64,000 nt of DNA from positions 34,008 through 98,007 of the forward strand of contig JAKIWG010000006.1 of assembly GCA_022750155.1 (NCBI GenBank), given 5' to 3'. Source of the DNA: Thermoplasmata archaeon. GTDB lineage: Archaea; Thermoplasmatota; Thermoplasmata; Lutacidiplasmatales; UBA184. The notes under the pieces were generated by a model. The model ran no database searches, had not been told where the DNA came from, and was given only the letters and a program-made list of their open reading frames with translations. Both the position numbers and the translations under genes were made by a program. Below are positions 55,756-64,000 of this stretch, piece by piece (position 1 is the first letter of the stretch; the number at the start of each line of letters is the position of its first letter).

Positions 55756-55804
55756 GACGCCCAACCCCCCGGTCTAGCCTAGCGGCGCGAGCACCGTCTG
55801 TCCG

Positions 55805-55813
55805 TATTTATAC
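55805..55813 (+). promoter_or_regulatory. TATA box of propeller-permease operon
   Basis: ATTTATACC about 50 nt upstream of GTG 55860. Confidence 0.55.
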
Positions 55814-55859
55814 CTGCCCGAGCCCGTCGGGGTCTCCGATCGAGGAGGGGTCCACGTCG

Positions 55860-58853
55860 GTGAGGAATCGGGGCGCGGGGTCGCGCGGGCGGCGCCCCCG
55901 ACCTTGGGTTCCCGCGGCGGTGGGGCTCGGGCTCTGCCTGGTGCTCCTGGCGACCCCGGCCGTGTGGATCGGTGGGGCCGCGAAGGCGGCGGCGGCCCAC
56001 GTCGGGGTGGGCACCATACCCCGGTCCGGAAGCCCGGTCGGCAACTGGACGACCTTTCACGGTTCGGAGAACCGCAGCGGGGAGTCCTCCGGGGTCGGCC
56101 CGATCAACGCCCACACCCAGTGGTTCCGGATGCTGTCGAACGGCCAGATCCGGGTGGGCCCGGTGGAGAACGGGACCCAGATCTACGTGGCGGACACGTT
56201 CGGGACGGTGTTCGACCTCAACCGGTCCGACGGGTCGGTCCTGTGGCGCCACGCGGTCGGTCTCAACCCCACGACACCGGACCTCTCCGGCGGACAGCTC
56301 GTCATCGCGAGCAGCAGTGGCCTGACCGACCTCAACGCGACCTCCGGGGCACAGAACTGGTCGATCGGGTTGGGGAGCCGGGTCACCGGTCCGGTGAGCG
56401 TGGTCGGCGGAACGGTGGTGGTCGGCACCGCCGACGGCCGAATCATCGCCGTGTCCCTGAGCGACGGTCGATTCCTGTGGAGCGCGACGCTGGGGGCCGG
56501 GATCGCCGGGGCGCCGGCCTACGAATCCGGGGTATGGTACGCGGCCACCGACGTCGGGGGCCTCGTGGCGCTCACCAGTGTGGGGAAGACGATCTGGGGC
56601 GCGAACGTGAGCGCTCCGGTCGACTCCGGACCGGCGGTCTCGTTCGGCCGGGTGGTCCTCGGCGACCTCCGGGCCAAGGTGACCGAGTTCAACGCCACGC
56701 GCGGGGACCTGCTCTGGCAGTACCTCGGCAACGTGTCGCACCCCGGGGACGGCATCGAGGCCACTCCCGCGATCGGCGCGACGGGGGTCTACGTCTCCAC
56801 CGACCTCGGCGCGGTGGACGCCCTCGACCTCACCACGGGGGTCCTCCGATGGACGCGGAACGTCAGCTTCACCGGCTACGCCGTCTCCGCGGCGCCGGTG
56901 CTCACCGTCAACGCGGTCTACGTCTGGGACGCCTCCGAAAGCATCGATGATTTCTCGCTCGCCAGCGGCCGGCTCGAATGGTCGGCGGCGCTCTCGGCAG
57001 AACCGAGCTACTCCTCCCCGGCGGTGGAGAACGGCGACCTGACCATCGGCAACGAAAAGGGCTACTTGTGGGAGTTCGGGGGGGGTACCGGCGGGACCGC
57101 GTGGAACGTCTCGGGCACCGTCACGGACCGGGCGGGCCGGCCCATTGCGGGTTCGACCATCGCGTACTCCGATTCGCCGGTCGCGGTCCGCCCGGATGGG
57201 TCGTTCCTGTTCCAGCTGACGAACGGGAGCTACACGCTCACCGCGTCGGCGCCCGGGTTCGCGTCGGTGAGCCTCGGGGTCGCGGTGACCGGCCCGGTCG
57301 TCGGCCTGCGGTTCGTCCTTCCCATCCTGACGCTCTACCGGCTGAGCGGGTCCGTCACGGACGGCCTCTCCGGCCACGGGCTTTCCGGGGTCCTGGTCCA
57401 GGTCGAGGTGGGAACGTGGGTCAACCGAAGCTTCAGCTCGGCCGGGGGAGGGTTCGTCCTCTGGACCCCGAACGGGACGGCGTACGTCACCGCCCAACCC
57501 CCTTCCGGATACGACCCGGTCGCGATCCACGTCGTGGTCAACGGGGCCCCCGTCGCGGGGGTCGAGCTACCTCTGCCGCCCACGGGCCTCAGCCTCTCGG
57601 CCGCAGGGTGGGAGCGCCTCGATGTGCTGGCTCCCCTCGCCGCCGCGACCTCCGCATTGCTCGCCGCGGCGTTCATCGCCGAGAGCCGGCGGCGCACCGC
57701 CATGGGTCTCTCCTCGACGGTCCTATCCCCGTTCGCCCGATTCGTCGCGATGCGTCTCATCCTGATCCCGGTCCAGGCGTTCGTGGTCCTCACGGTCCTC
57801 TACATCTTCGGGACGTACCTACCGCTCCTCGCCCACCCGGGGTCGAACCCGTGCCAGCTCGCCGTCGGGGCGTGCTCGAACTGCGACTGGTCGAACCTGG
57901 CGTGCTCGGCGAACGCCTTCGTCTCCGGCCTCGCCGCGCTCGTCGTGAACCTGTTCACCGGCCAATGGGGCCTCACCTCCTTCGGCAACCTGCAGGAACC
58001 GGCGGTGTTGTTCCTGCAATGGTGGGGCCCGTACTCGCTCGAGCTCGCGGGGATCGCGCTCTTGCTCTCCGCCGCGATCGCTTACCCCCTCGGGCTGCTC
58101 TCCGGGTGGCGCCGGGACACGTCGGTCGACGTGGGGGCCCGCGGGCTCACGACGGTCGGATTGCTGGTCCCGACGTTCCTGGTGTTGCTGTTCTACCTGG
58201 GCTCCGCGTACATTCCGTTCTCCAACACGTTCGGGGACTGGCCGTATGACGTCATTCCGTCGCCGGAGTGGCTCAACGTGCACGGGCAGCCGTCGTGGAT
58301 CGGGATCGGGTTCAACACCTCCCCGACGGGCTTTCCGCTCGTGGACGCCGCGATCCACGGGTACTGGCCGTTCGAGCTCATCGTGCTCGTCAAGACCCTG
58401 CTCCAGGCCCTGATCATCGCGGTGATCTACGTCGGGATCTTCCTACGATACGCACGCAACGCCGTCGTCGAGGCCGTCCAGGAGCCCTACGTCGTCGCGG
58501 CCCGCGCGCGCGGCGTCCCCGAGGGCGCCCTCCTGTGGCGCCACACCGCGCGCCGCGTCTGGCCGATCTACCTGTTGGTGTTCGGCCTCACCCTCCCGGC
58601 GTACATCGGCACCCAGGCGGTCGTGGAGGCGCTCGCCAACGACCACGGCCTCGGCACCCTCCTGATCGCGCAGATGACCCACGTCCAGTCGACGGCGTTC
58701 GGGTTCTCGTCGGTGGCGGCGGGGCCGCACGTCGGGAACCTGTACCAGGTACTGGTGTTCCTCCTCGTGCTGCTCGTCCTGTTGGGCAACCTCGCCGTCG
58801 ATATCGCGGCCCGCTACCTGGACCCGCGCATCGTGCGACGCGGAGGCACGTGA
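55860..58853 (+). CDS. PQQ-like beta-propeller / carboxypeptidase-regulatory-like domains / DppB-OppB-type ABC permease fusion
   Basis: 997 aa. Propeller repeats (GTVFDLNRSDGSVLWRHAVG, GLTDLNATSGAQNWSIGLG, GRIIAVSLSDGRFLWSATLG, GAVDALDLTTGVLRWTRNVS); two CarboxypepD_reg-like segments; permease with EAA loop VVEAVQEPYVVAARARGVPEGALLWRHTARRVWPIYLLVFGLTLP and C-terminus NLAVDIAARYLDPRI. Confidence 0.92.
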   Translation: MRNRGAGSRGRRPRPWVPAAVGLGLCLVLLATPAVWIGGAAKAAAAHVGVGTIPRSGSPVGNWTTFHGSENRSGESSGVGPINAHTQWFRMLSNGQIRVGPVENGTQIYVADTFGTVFDLNRSDGSVLWRHAVGLNPTTPDLSGGQLVIASSSGLTDLNATSGAQNWSIGLGSRVTGPVSVVGGTVVVGTADGRIIAVSLSDGRFLWSATLGAGIAGAPAYESGVWYAATDVGGLVALTSVGKTIWGANVSAPVDSGPAVSFGRVVLGDLRAKVTEFNATRGDLLWQYLGNVSHPGDGIEATPAIGATGVYVSTDLGAVDALDLTTGVLRWTRNVSFTGYAVSAAPVLTVNAVYVWDASESIDDFSLASGRLEWSAALSAEPSYSSPAVENGDLTIGNEKGYLWEFGGGTGGTAWNVSGTVTDRAGRPIAGSTIAYSDSPVAVRPDGSFLFQLTNGSYTLTASAPGFASVSLGVAVTGPVVGLRFVLPILTLYRLSGSVTDGLSGHGLSGVLVQVEVGTWVNRSFSSAGGGFVLWTPNGTAYVTAQPPSGYDPVAIHVVVNGAPVAGVELPLPPTGLSLSAAGWERLDVLAPLAAATSALLAAAFIAESRRRTAMGLSSTVLSPFARFVAMRLILIPVQAFVVLTVLYIFGTYLPLLAHPGSNPCQLAVGACSNCDWSNLACSANAFVSGLAALVVNLFTGQWGLTSFGNLQEPAVLFLQWWGPYSLELAGIALLLSAAIAYPLGLLSGWRRDTSVDVGARGLTTVGLLVPTFLVLLFYLGSAYIPFSNTFGDWPYDVIPSPEWLNVHGQPSWIGIGFNTSPTGFPLVDAAIHGYWPFELIVLVKTLLQALIIAVIYVGIFLRYARNAVVEAVQEPYVVAARARGVPEGALLWRHTARRVWPIYLLVFGLTLPAYIGTQAVVEALANDHGLGTLLIAQMTHVQSTAFGFSSVAAGPHVGNLYQVLVFLLVLLVLLGNLAVDIAARYLDPRIVRRGGT

Positions 58854-59875
58854 GCGCGGTCCCGACGGCCGGGTGGGTCGTCCCGGAGAGCGAGCTCACC
58901 GACGCCGAGGTCGAGGCGCTCTGGGAGGGGGGCGGCCACTCGACGAGCGTGCTGTCCCAGCGCCTCCGGGCGACCCCGTCGATCTGGGTGGGCGGTGGAT
59001 TGCTCTCGGCGTACATCCTGGTCGGCGTCGCGGCGGTGCTCGCCTACGGGGACTCGCTCACCCAGATGACCCTCAACCCGTTCCTCGGCGAGATGCTCCC
59101 GCCCCCGGGCCCCTCCCACGGCCATCCGTTCGGCGTGATGGGGGGGACGGGCATCGACCTCCTCGACGCGATCCTGCGGGCGACCCCGGTCGACCTCGCC
59201 CTCCTCGGCGGGATCCTGGGCTCGGCCGTCGGGATCGGCGTCGTCCTCGGCGCCTACGCCGGCTACGACGCCGGCATCGCGGACGACCTGGTCACGTTCG
59301 TCGGCGACATCGTCGGGAGCGTGCCGCCGTTCTTCCTCGTGCTGGTCCTCTTCCTCGGAGTGCAGCAGCTCGTCCCCCCGGACCAGGGGGTGACGGTGTT
59401 CGGGTGCCTGTTCGCGATCGTGCTCTGGCCCTACTACGCGCGTCCGGTGCGGGCCCGCGCCCAGCAGGTCTCCCACGAGGCGTACATTGAGGCCGCCCAG
59501 GCCTCCGGCGCGAGCCGCCCGTGGATGCTCGCCCGGCACGTGATCCCCAACTCGTTCTACCCGGTCCTCGCGCAGATCCCGGTGGACGTCTACAACGTCT
59601 TCTTCGTGCTCACTGTCTTCCCGTTCCTCGGATGTTTCGGGGGCGGCGCAGGGCATTTCTACGCGACGCTGACGCCGCTCCCGTCGACGAGCGTGTACCC
59701 GGAGTGGGGGAACCTGCTCGCGACGGGGGCCTGCGAAGGCTGGAGCTTTCTCGCCCAGCTCGACTGGTGGTGGATGTACACCTTCCCCGCGCTCGCCATC
59801 CTCGGGTTCGGCATCGCCGTCGCGCTCTCGTGCGATGGGGTCGAGAAGGTCCTGCGGGCGGGACGGATCTCCTGA
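58850..59875 (+). CDS. DppC/OppC-type ABC transporter permease
   Basis: GTG start overlapping the upstream stop; EAA loop SHEAYIEAAQASGASRPWMLARHVIPNSFYPVLAQIP. Confidence 0.9.
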   Translation: MSAVPTAGWVVPESELTDAEVEALWEGGGHSTSVLSQRLRATPSIWVGGGLLSAYILVGVAAVLAYGDSLTQMTLNPFLGEMLPPPGPSHGHPFGVMGGTGIDLLDAILRATPVDLALLGGILGSAVGIGVVLGAYAGYDAGIADDLVTFVGDIVGSVPPFFLVLVLFLGVQQLVPPDQGVTVFGCLFAIVLWPYYARPVRARAQQVSHEAYIEAAQASGASRPWMLARHVIPNSFYPVLAQIPVDVYNVFFVLTVFPFLGCFGGGAGHFYATLTPLPSTSVYPEWGNLLATGACEGWSFLAQLDWWWMYTFPALAILGFGIAVALSCDGVEKVLRAGRIS

Positions 59876-59920
59876 TCCGCCGCGGCGTTCGGGCTCCCGC
59901 GTGCGCCGTCGAGGGCGGGC

Positions 59921-62245
59921 CTACCGGATGTGGTCCAGCGAGAACGAGCCCAGGCTGAACGCCTTCTTCGTGAACGTGTAGCCGATCCACGCCCTCGACT
60001 GGGTCTCCCCGATCCCTCGGACGGAGAGGAACGTCTTCAGCTGGTCGACCTTGAGGTTGATCGACCCGTCCATCATGTGCTCGAGCGTCTGCAGGTCGGA
60101 CTCGGTGTGCATGCCGGTCTCGAGCAGGTAGTAGCTCGCCGCGCCCTCCATCTTGCGGCGTCCGGAGAACGGCTGGAGGAACCGGAACGTGGAGGTCGTG
60201 TCGAGGTACGCCGTCACCGTGGAGACCGACTCGAAGGCGAGCCGGTAGCCGGCCCCGTGCTCCTTGAGCTCCCCGCTGAAGCCGTTGACGGCCTGGGTCA
60301 CCTGCTCGAGGACGCCCTTGTCCGTCGAGGTGAGCAGCCGGACGCCGGATTCGGCCTGGGTCACGCCGAGGCTGCGGGAGTACAGGTCGACGTATCGGAC
60401 CATCCCCTTGCGCTCGAAGTCGGGGTACGCCGGGAGGATCTGGGTCATCTCGTCGCGGATCTGGGTGTAGGTCTTGTCCGTGACCACCCAGATCAGCGGG
60501 ATGCCGGTCTTCAACCCCTCGGCCATGAACAGCCTCGCCAGGACCTCCTTGCCGGAGTGGGACGGGCCATTGACCAGCAGCTGGGCGCCGAGGGGGAATC
60601 CGCCGAACATGAGGTCGTCCAGACGCCGCACCCCGCTCCTCGCCTTGCGTTCGGCGACGTCGGCGGCGGCGGCACTGTGGAGCATCTCGGCCTCGCTCTG
60701 GGCGGCGGCCTTTCGCTGCGCGACCTCGAACTCCTGGGTCTTCTGGCTCAGGAACGACTCGCGCGCCTTGAGCTGGTCCTCCTTCTGGGCGAGCTCGGTG
60801 CGGAGTTCCTCGAGCCTTCGTTCGACCTCGGGGGAGACGCCGGACAGCGGCTGTCCTTCGGACTTCGCCGATTCGATGCGCCGCGCCTCGATCTCGAGCG
60901 CCTGCTTCGTCGTGAGCAGCTGCTGCTCCCACTGCGAGAGCTCCTTCTCCTTGTAGGCGACCGGGGCCCGCTTGCGCTCGAGCTCCTCGGTGGAGATGCG
61001 GATCTCCTCGAACCGGGAGCGGAGCTCGTTCTCCCGCAGGGTCAACTCCTTCTCGCGCATCTCGGCGAGCTGCAATCGCCCCTCGAGCTCCTTGGAGAGG
61101 CCGCCGCGGTCCTGCGCGTGCGACTCCTCGCGCTGCTGGAGCGCCTGGGCCTCGCTCTTCGTGTTCCTCAGGTCGGATTCGAGGCCCACGACGCGTCGCC
61201 TCAGCTCGGTCTCGCGCTCGATGTAGCCGCGCTCGCGCGCGGAGAAATCCTCACGGAGCTTCCGTTCGATCTCGCGGACCGCCGACTCCGGCAGGCTCGC
61301 CGCGGAGCCGGACGCCGGGGTCCCGCCGGTCTCGCCCTCGGAGGGTCCGGCCGAGGGGTCCCCCAATCGGATCCCCGCGGCGAGGAGCTTGAGCTTGAGC
61401 TCGGCGATCTCGGCCTCCTTCTCCTGGACGGCCTGCTCGCGGACCTTCGCCTCGCGGCTCCGGACGTACTTGATGACGGCGATCGAGCCCCGCTTCACGT
61501 GCTCGAGCTCGTCGTCGAGCTGCTTGCGGCGCGCGCGCTCGTCGAACAATTGCCGGTTCACCTCCTGGACCTCCTGGAGCAGGGTCTGGGGGTCGAACTG
61601 GTCGCTCTTGACCCGGTCGAGCAGGTCGGTGAGCCATCGTACCACCGTCTCTTCCCGGTCCCGCACGCTCGAGGGGAGCGCCGATCCGGGGGAGGCCGAT
61701 TCGGGGGAGGGTGCGGGCGTGACGGGGACCGGGATCGCCTCCGGTTCCGGGGGCGCGCCCAGGCTCGGGGTCGAGGGGGGGATCGGGTGCGCCGTCTCCG
61801 AAGCCTGGATCCAGGTCTCGAGCGCCTTGTCGTCCCCCCCGACCCACTTTCGGAGGACCTCGGCGGACTCCTTGCCCGGCGCGACCACGCGCCGGCGTCG
61901 GGGCCGCTCAGTGCGACGCGCCGAGACCATCCAGCGCTCGACGATCTTCTCCCCCTCGGCCGACGTCGGGTGGGTCGCGGACGGATGGTCGCCGGGCATC
62001 TCCGGTGGCACCGCATTGCGGGCCTCCGAATTCGTCCGGATCCGCTCGATCTCCGGTGCTTCGAGCCCGAGGTCCCGCAGCGCCGCCTCCGATAGCATGC
62101 GGATCGACTCCGGGGTGGAGTAGCCCCCGTGGATCAGGATCTGGGCCGACGGAGCGCCGATCCCGAATTGGCGGGCGATCTCATCGACCGCCTCGTCGCG
62201 GGGGCCGCGCGCCGCATCTAGGGCCGCATCGGCCGGCTCGCTCAT
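59921..62245 (-). CDS. HhH-like N-terminus / long coiled coil / RecA-KaiC-like C-terminal domain protein
   Basis: N-terminus IARQFGIGAPSAQILIHGGYSTPESIRMLSEAALRDLGL; extended Glu/Arg/Leu coiled coil; GVRRLDDLMFGGFPLGAQLLVNGPSHSGKEVLARLFMAEGLKTGIPLIWVVTDK. Confidence 0.8.
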   Translation of the reverse strand: MSEPADAALDAARGPRDEAVDEIARQFGIGAPSAQILIHGGYSTPESIRMLSEAALRDLGLEAPEIERIRTNSEARNAVPPEMPGDHPSATHPTSAEGEKIVERWMVSARRTERPRRRRVVAPGKESAEVLRKWVGGDDKALETWIQASETAHPIPPSTPSLGAPPEPEAIPVPVTPAPSPESASPGSALPSSVRDREETVVRWLTDLLDRVKSDQFDPQTLLQEVQEVNRQLFDERARRKQLDDELEHVKRGSIAVIKYVRSREAKVREQAVQEKEAEIAELKLKLLAAGIRLGDPSAGPSEGETGGTPASGSAASLPESAVREIERKLREDFSARERGYIERETELRRRVVGLESDLRNTKSEAQALQQREESHAQDRGGLSKELEGRLQLAEMREKELTLRENELRSRFEEIRISTEELERKRAPVAYKEKELSQWEQQLLTTKQALEIEARRIESAKSEGQPLSGVSPEVERRLEELRTELAQKEDQLKARESFLSQKTQEFEVAQRKAAAQSEAEMLHSAAAADVAERKARSGVRRLDDLMFGGFPLGAQLLVNGPSHSGKEVLARLFMAEGLKTGIPLIWVVTDKTYTQIRDEMTQILPAYPDFERKGMVRYVDLYSRSLGVTQAESGVRLLTSTDKGVLEQVTQAVNGFSGELKEHGAGYRLAFESVSTVTAYLDTTSTFRFLQPFSGRRKMEGAASYYLLETGMHTESDLQTLEHMMDGSINLKVDQLKTFLSVRGIGETQSRAWIGYTFTKKAFSLGSFSLDHIR

Positions 62246-62841
62246 CGATGGTAACGACCCGGATTAGCGTCCAGAGGGGACTTAAATGGTGTGGACCGAG
62301 GGGGCGAGACCTCCGGGGAGCCCCGGCGGGGCGCGGACGCCACCTCCGCCCCGAACCGTTCCTCCCACTGCTTGAGGTAGGTGCGGGTCCCCCGCGAGCG
62401 GGCGACCGTGGCCTCGACGGCGAGGCGCTCGGCGACCGGCGCCCACCGGGGCCAATCCGAGCGCGCCGACGCGGGGACGGAAAGGTACGATGGGGGCCCT
62501 ACGAACCGGGTGCCGAACCGCGCGAGCACGAACAGGTCGACGGCCCGCTCCCCCTGCGGCAGGATCCGGTCCGGCCACTGCAGAAGGTGCGTCAGCTCGT
62601 GGGCGACCGTCGCCTCGAAGGAGGGGGTGCCGAGCCCCCGGGGGCTCAGCAGGATGCTCGGCGTGGCCCGGGCCGGATAGGCGAGCCCGGCGAGCCGTCG
62701 GCGCGGGTCGAGGAGGTCGACGCGGATCTCGCGCCCGTCCAGCTCGGGGAACGCGGCGCCGACCCGCTCGACCGAATCGAGGAGCGTGCGAGCCCGCGGG
62801 TATCGGAGGAGGCGCCGGGAAGGCCGGAAGTGCGGGGTCAA
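62242..62841 (-). CDS. Putative zinc metallopeptidase (HExxH)
   Basis: FEATVAHELTHLLQWPDRIL; overlaps the downstream gene start by 4 nt. Confidence 0.65.
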   Translation of the reverse strand: MTPHFRPSRRLLRYPRARTLLDSVERVGAAFPELDGREIRVDLLDPRRRLAGLAYPARATPSILLSPRGLGTPSFEATVAHELTHLLQWPDRILPQGERAVDLFVLARFGTRFVGPPSYLSVPASARSDWPRWAPVAERLAVEATVARSRGTRTYLKQWEERFGAEVASAPRRGSPEVSPPRSTPFKSPLDANPGRYHR

Positions 62842-62860
62842 CGCCGTTCGACCGCGCCCG

Positions 62861-62870
62861 TCTAAATAGC
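62861..62870 (+). promoter_or_regulatory. TATA-like element of tyrS
   Basis: TCTAAATAGC about 25 nt upstream of ATG 62892. Confidence 0.5.
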
Positions 62871-62891
62871 GGGGCGGTTCCTTCGGCGGTC

Positions 62892-63926
62892 ATGGACCTC
62901 GAGGAACGCGTCGCCCGGGTGAGCCGGCACGCGGTCGAGACGGTCACCGTCGAGGAGCTCCGGGCCCTCTTCGAGCGGGAGTCCCGTCCGAAGGCGTACA
63001 TCGGGTTCGAACCCTCCGGCCGCCTCACGATCGGCCATCTGGTCACCGCGCGCAAGATGCGCGACCTGCAGGAGGCCGGGTGCGACCTGACGGTGTTCCT
63101 CGCCGACTGGCACGCCTGGATCAACGACAAGCTCGGCGGCTCCCTCGAGCGGATCGAGGCCGCCGGCCGGTACATGGAATCGGTCTTCGGGGCGCTCGGC
63201 GTCGACCCGGCCAAGGCAAGCTACCGATGGGCGCACGAGCTCACGGGATCGCGGGAGTACTGGTCGAGGGTGGTGCGCGTCGCGAAGGCGACCAGCCTCG
63301 CCCGCACCAAGCGGGCGATGACGATCCTGGGCCGGACGGAGGAGGAGGGTCAGCTCGACACGGCGAAACTGTTCTACCCGGCGATGCAGGCCTCCGACAT
63401 CTTCGAGCTCCCCGTCTCGCTGGCCTACGCCGGGATCGACCAGCGGCGCGCCCACATCCTTGCCCGCGAGGTCGCGCACCAGTACGGCTGGCCCGTTCCG
63501 GTCGCAGTGCACACCCCGCTCATCTCCTCGCTGAAGGGCGGGGGCCGGATGGACCCCGCCTCCATGGGCGTCGAGCGAAAGATGTCGAAATCCGACCCGA
63601 CCGGCGCGATCACGATCCCGTCCACTCCCGAGGAGATCCGAGAACGGGTGGCCGGCGCGTTCTGTCCGGCGAAGGAGGTCGACGGGAACCCGATCGTGGA
63701 GATCGCGCGCTCCATCGTATTCCCCTGGGAAGGTCGGCTCGAGATCTCGCGCGCCGAGAAGCACGGGGGCCCGCTCGCCTTCGAGGCCGAGCCCGAGTTC
63801 ACGGCGGCGTGGACCGAGGGGAAGCTCCACCCCCAGGACCTGAAAGGGGCGGTCGCCGCGTCCCTCGCCCGGATCCTCGCGCCGGCGCACGAGCACCTGG
63901 CCCAGCACCCGACCTCGCTCCCGTGA
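62892..63926 (+). CDS. tyrS: Tyrosyl-tRNA synthetase
   Basis: AYIGFEPSGRLTIGHLVTARKM, FYPAMQASDIF, DQRRAHILAREVA, KMSKSDPTGAI (KMSKS). Confidence 0.95.
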   Translation: MDLEERVARVSRHAVETVTVEELRALFERESRPKAYIGFEPSGRLTIGHLVTARKMRDLQEAGCDLTVFLADWHAWINDKLGGSLERIEAAGRYMESVFGALGVDPAKASYRWAHELTGSREYWSRVVRVAKATSLARTKRAMTILGRTEEEGQLDTAKLFYPAMQASDIFELPVSLAYAGIDQRRAHILAREVAHQYGWPVPVAVHTPLISSLKGGGRMDPASMGVERKMSKSDPTGAITIPSTPEEIRERVAGAFCPAKEVDGNPIVEIARSIVFPWEGRLEISRAEKHGGPLAFEAEPEFTAAWTEGKLHPQDLKGAVAASLARILAPAHEHLAQHPTSLP

Positions 63927-64000
63927 GGGATCGACGTTGCGGGCGGGCTTTGCCCGAGAAGCCCAAATGAGGTAGTTTTCAGGCAGGAGTTTTCGGGCAC

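Noticed and set aside
55779-57530. 583-aa minus-strand ORF
   Set aside because: Antisense to the propeller-permease fusion; no domain signature.
59930-62095. 721-aa plus-strand ORF
   Set aside because: Antisense to the coiled-coil/KaiC-like gene; low-complexity Leu/Glu/Arg composition typical of GC-rich antisense frames.
1-64000. CRISPR arrays, IS elements, rRNA genes
   Set aside because: No regularly spaced repeats, transposase signatures or rRNA motifs seen; HerA-like gene alone does not define a mobile element.
63425-64000. 191-aa minus-strand ORF at window end
   Set aside because: Antisense to tyrS, no signature; the true downstream feature is cut off by the window.

Overview
The window is a GC-rich archaeal chromosome segment. 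Evidence: archaeal promoters (TATA about 25 nt upstream of leaderless or near-leaderless starts), archaeal-type pilins, an SRP RNA, and Thermoplasmata-like surface proteins with PKD, kelch and carboxypeptidase-regulatory domains. Lineage is inferred, not proven. Housekeeping content: glnA with a divergent Lrp regulator, LsrF-type aldolase, tRNA-Leu(CAG), truA, glyA, alkA-like glycosylase, thpR, tyrS. An SRP (7S) RNA on the minus strand (about 55447-55730) is not in the ORF track. Most interesting regions: (1) a gene fusing an extracellular PQQ-type beta-propeller and carboxypeptidase-regulatory-like domains to a Dpp/Opp-type ABC permease, followed by a second permease with no binding protein or ATPase nearby (55860-59875); (2) a Tad-like pilus locus (7285-15655) with an Ig-fused TadC-like protein, a PKD-tailed pilin and a PstS-like phosphate-binding protein carrying a type IV pilin-like N-terminus; (3) surface receptors whose cytoplasmic tails look like winged-helix DNA-binding domains; (4) a HerA/TraG-like ATPase with a wHTH and possible nuclease C-terminus; (5) an opine/amino-acid oxidoreductase cluster with a divergent glycerate-2-kinase-like protein; (6) a Fur metal-binding domain without its HTH. 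High GC makes many long antisense or shadow ORFs in the track; these were rejected.
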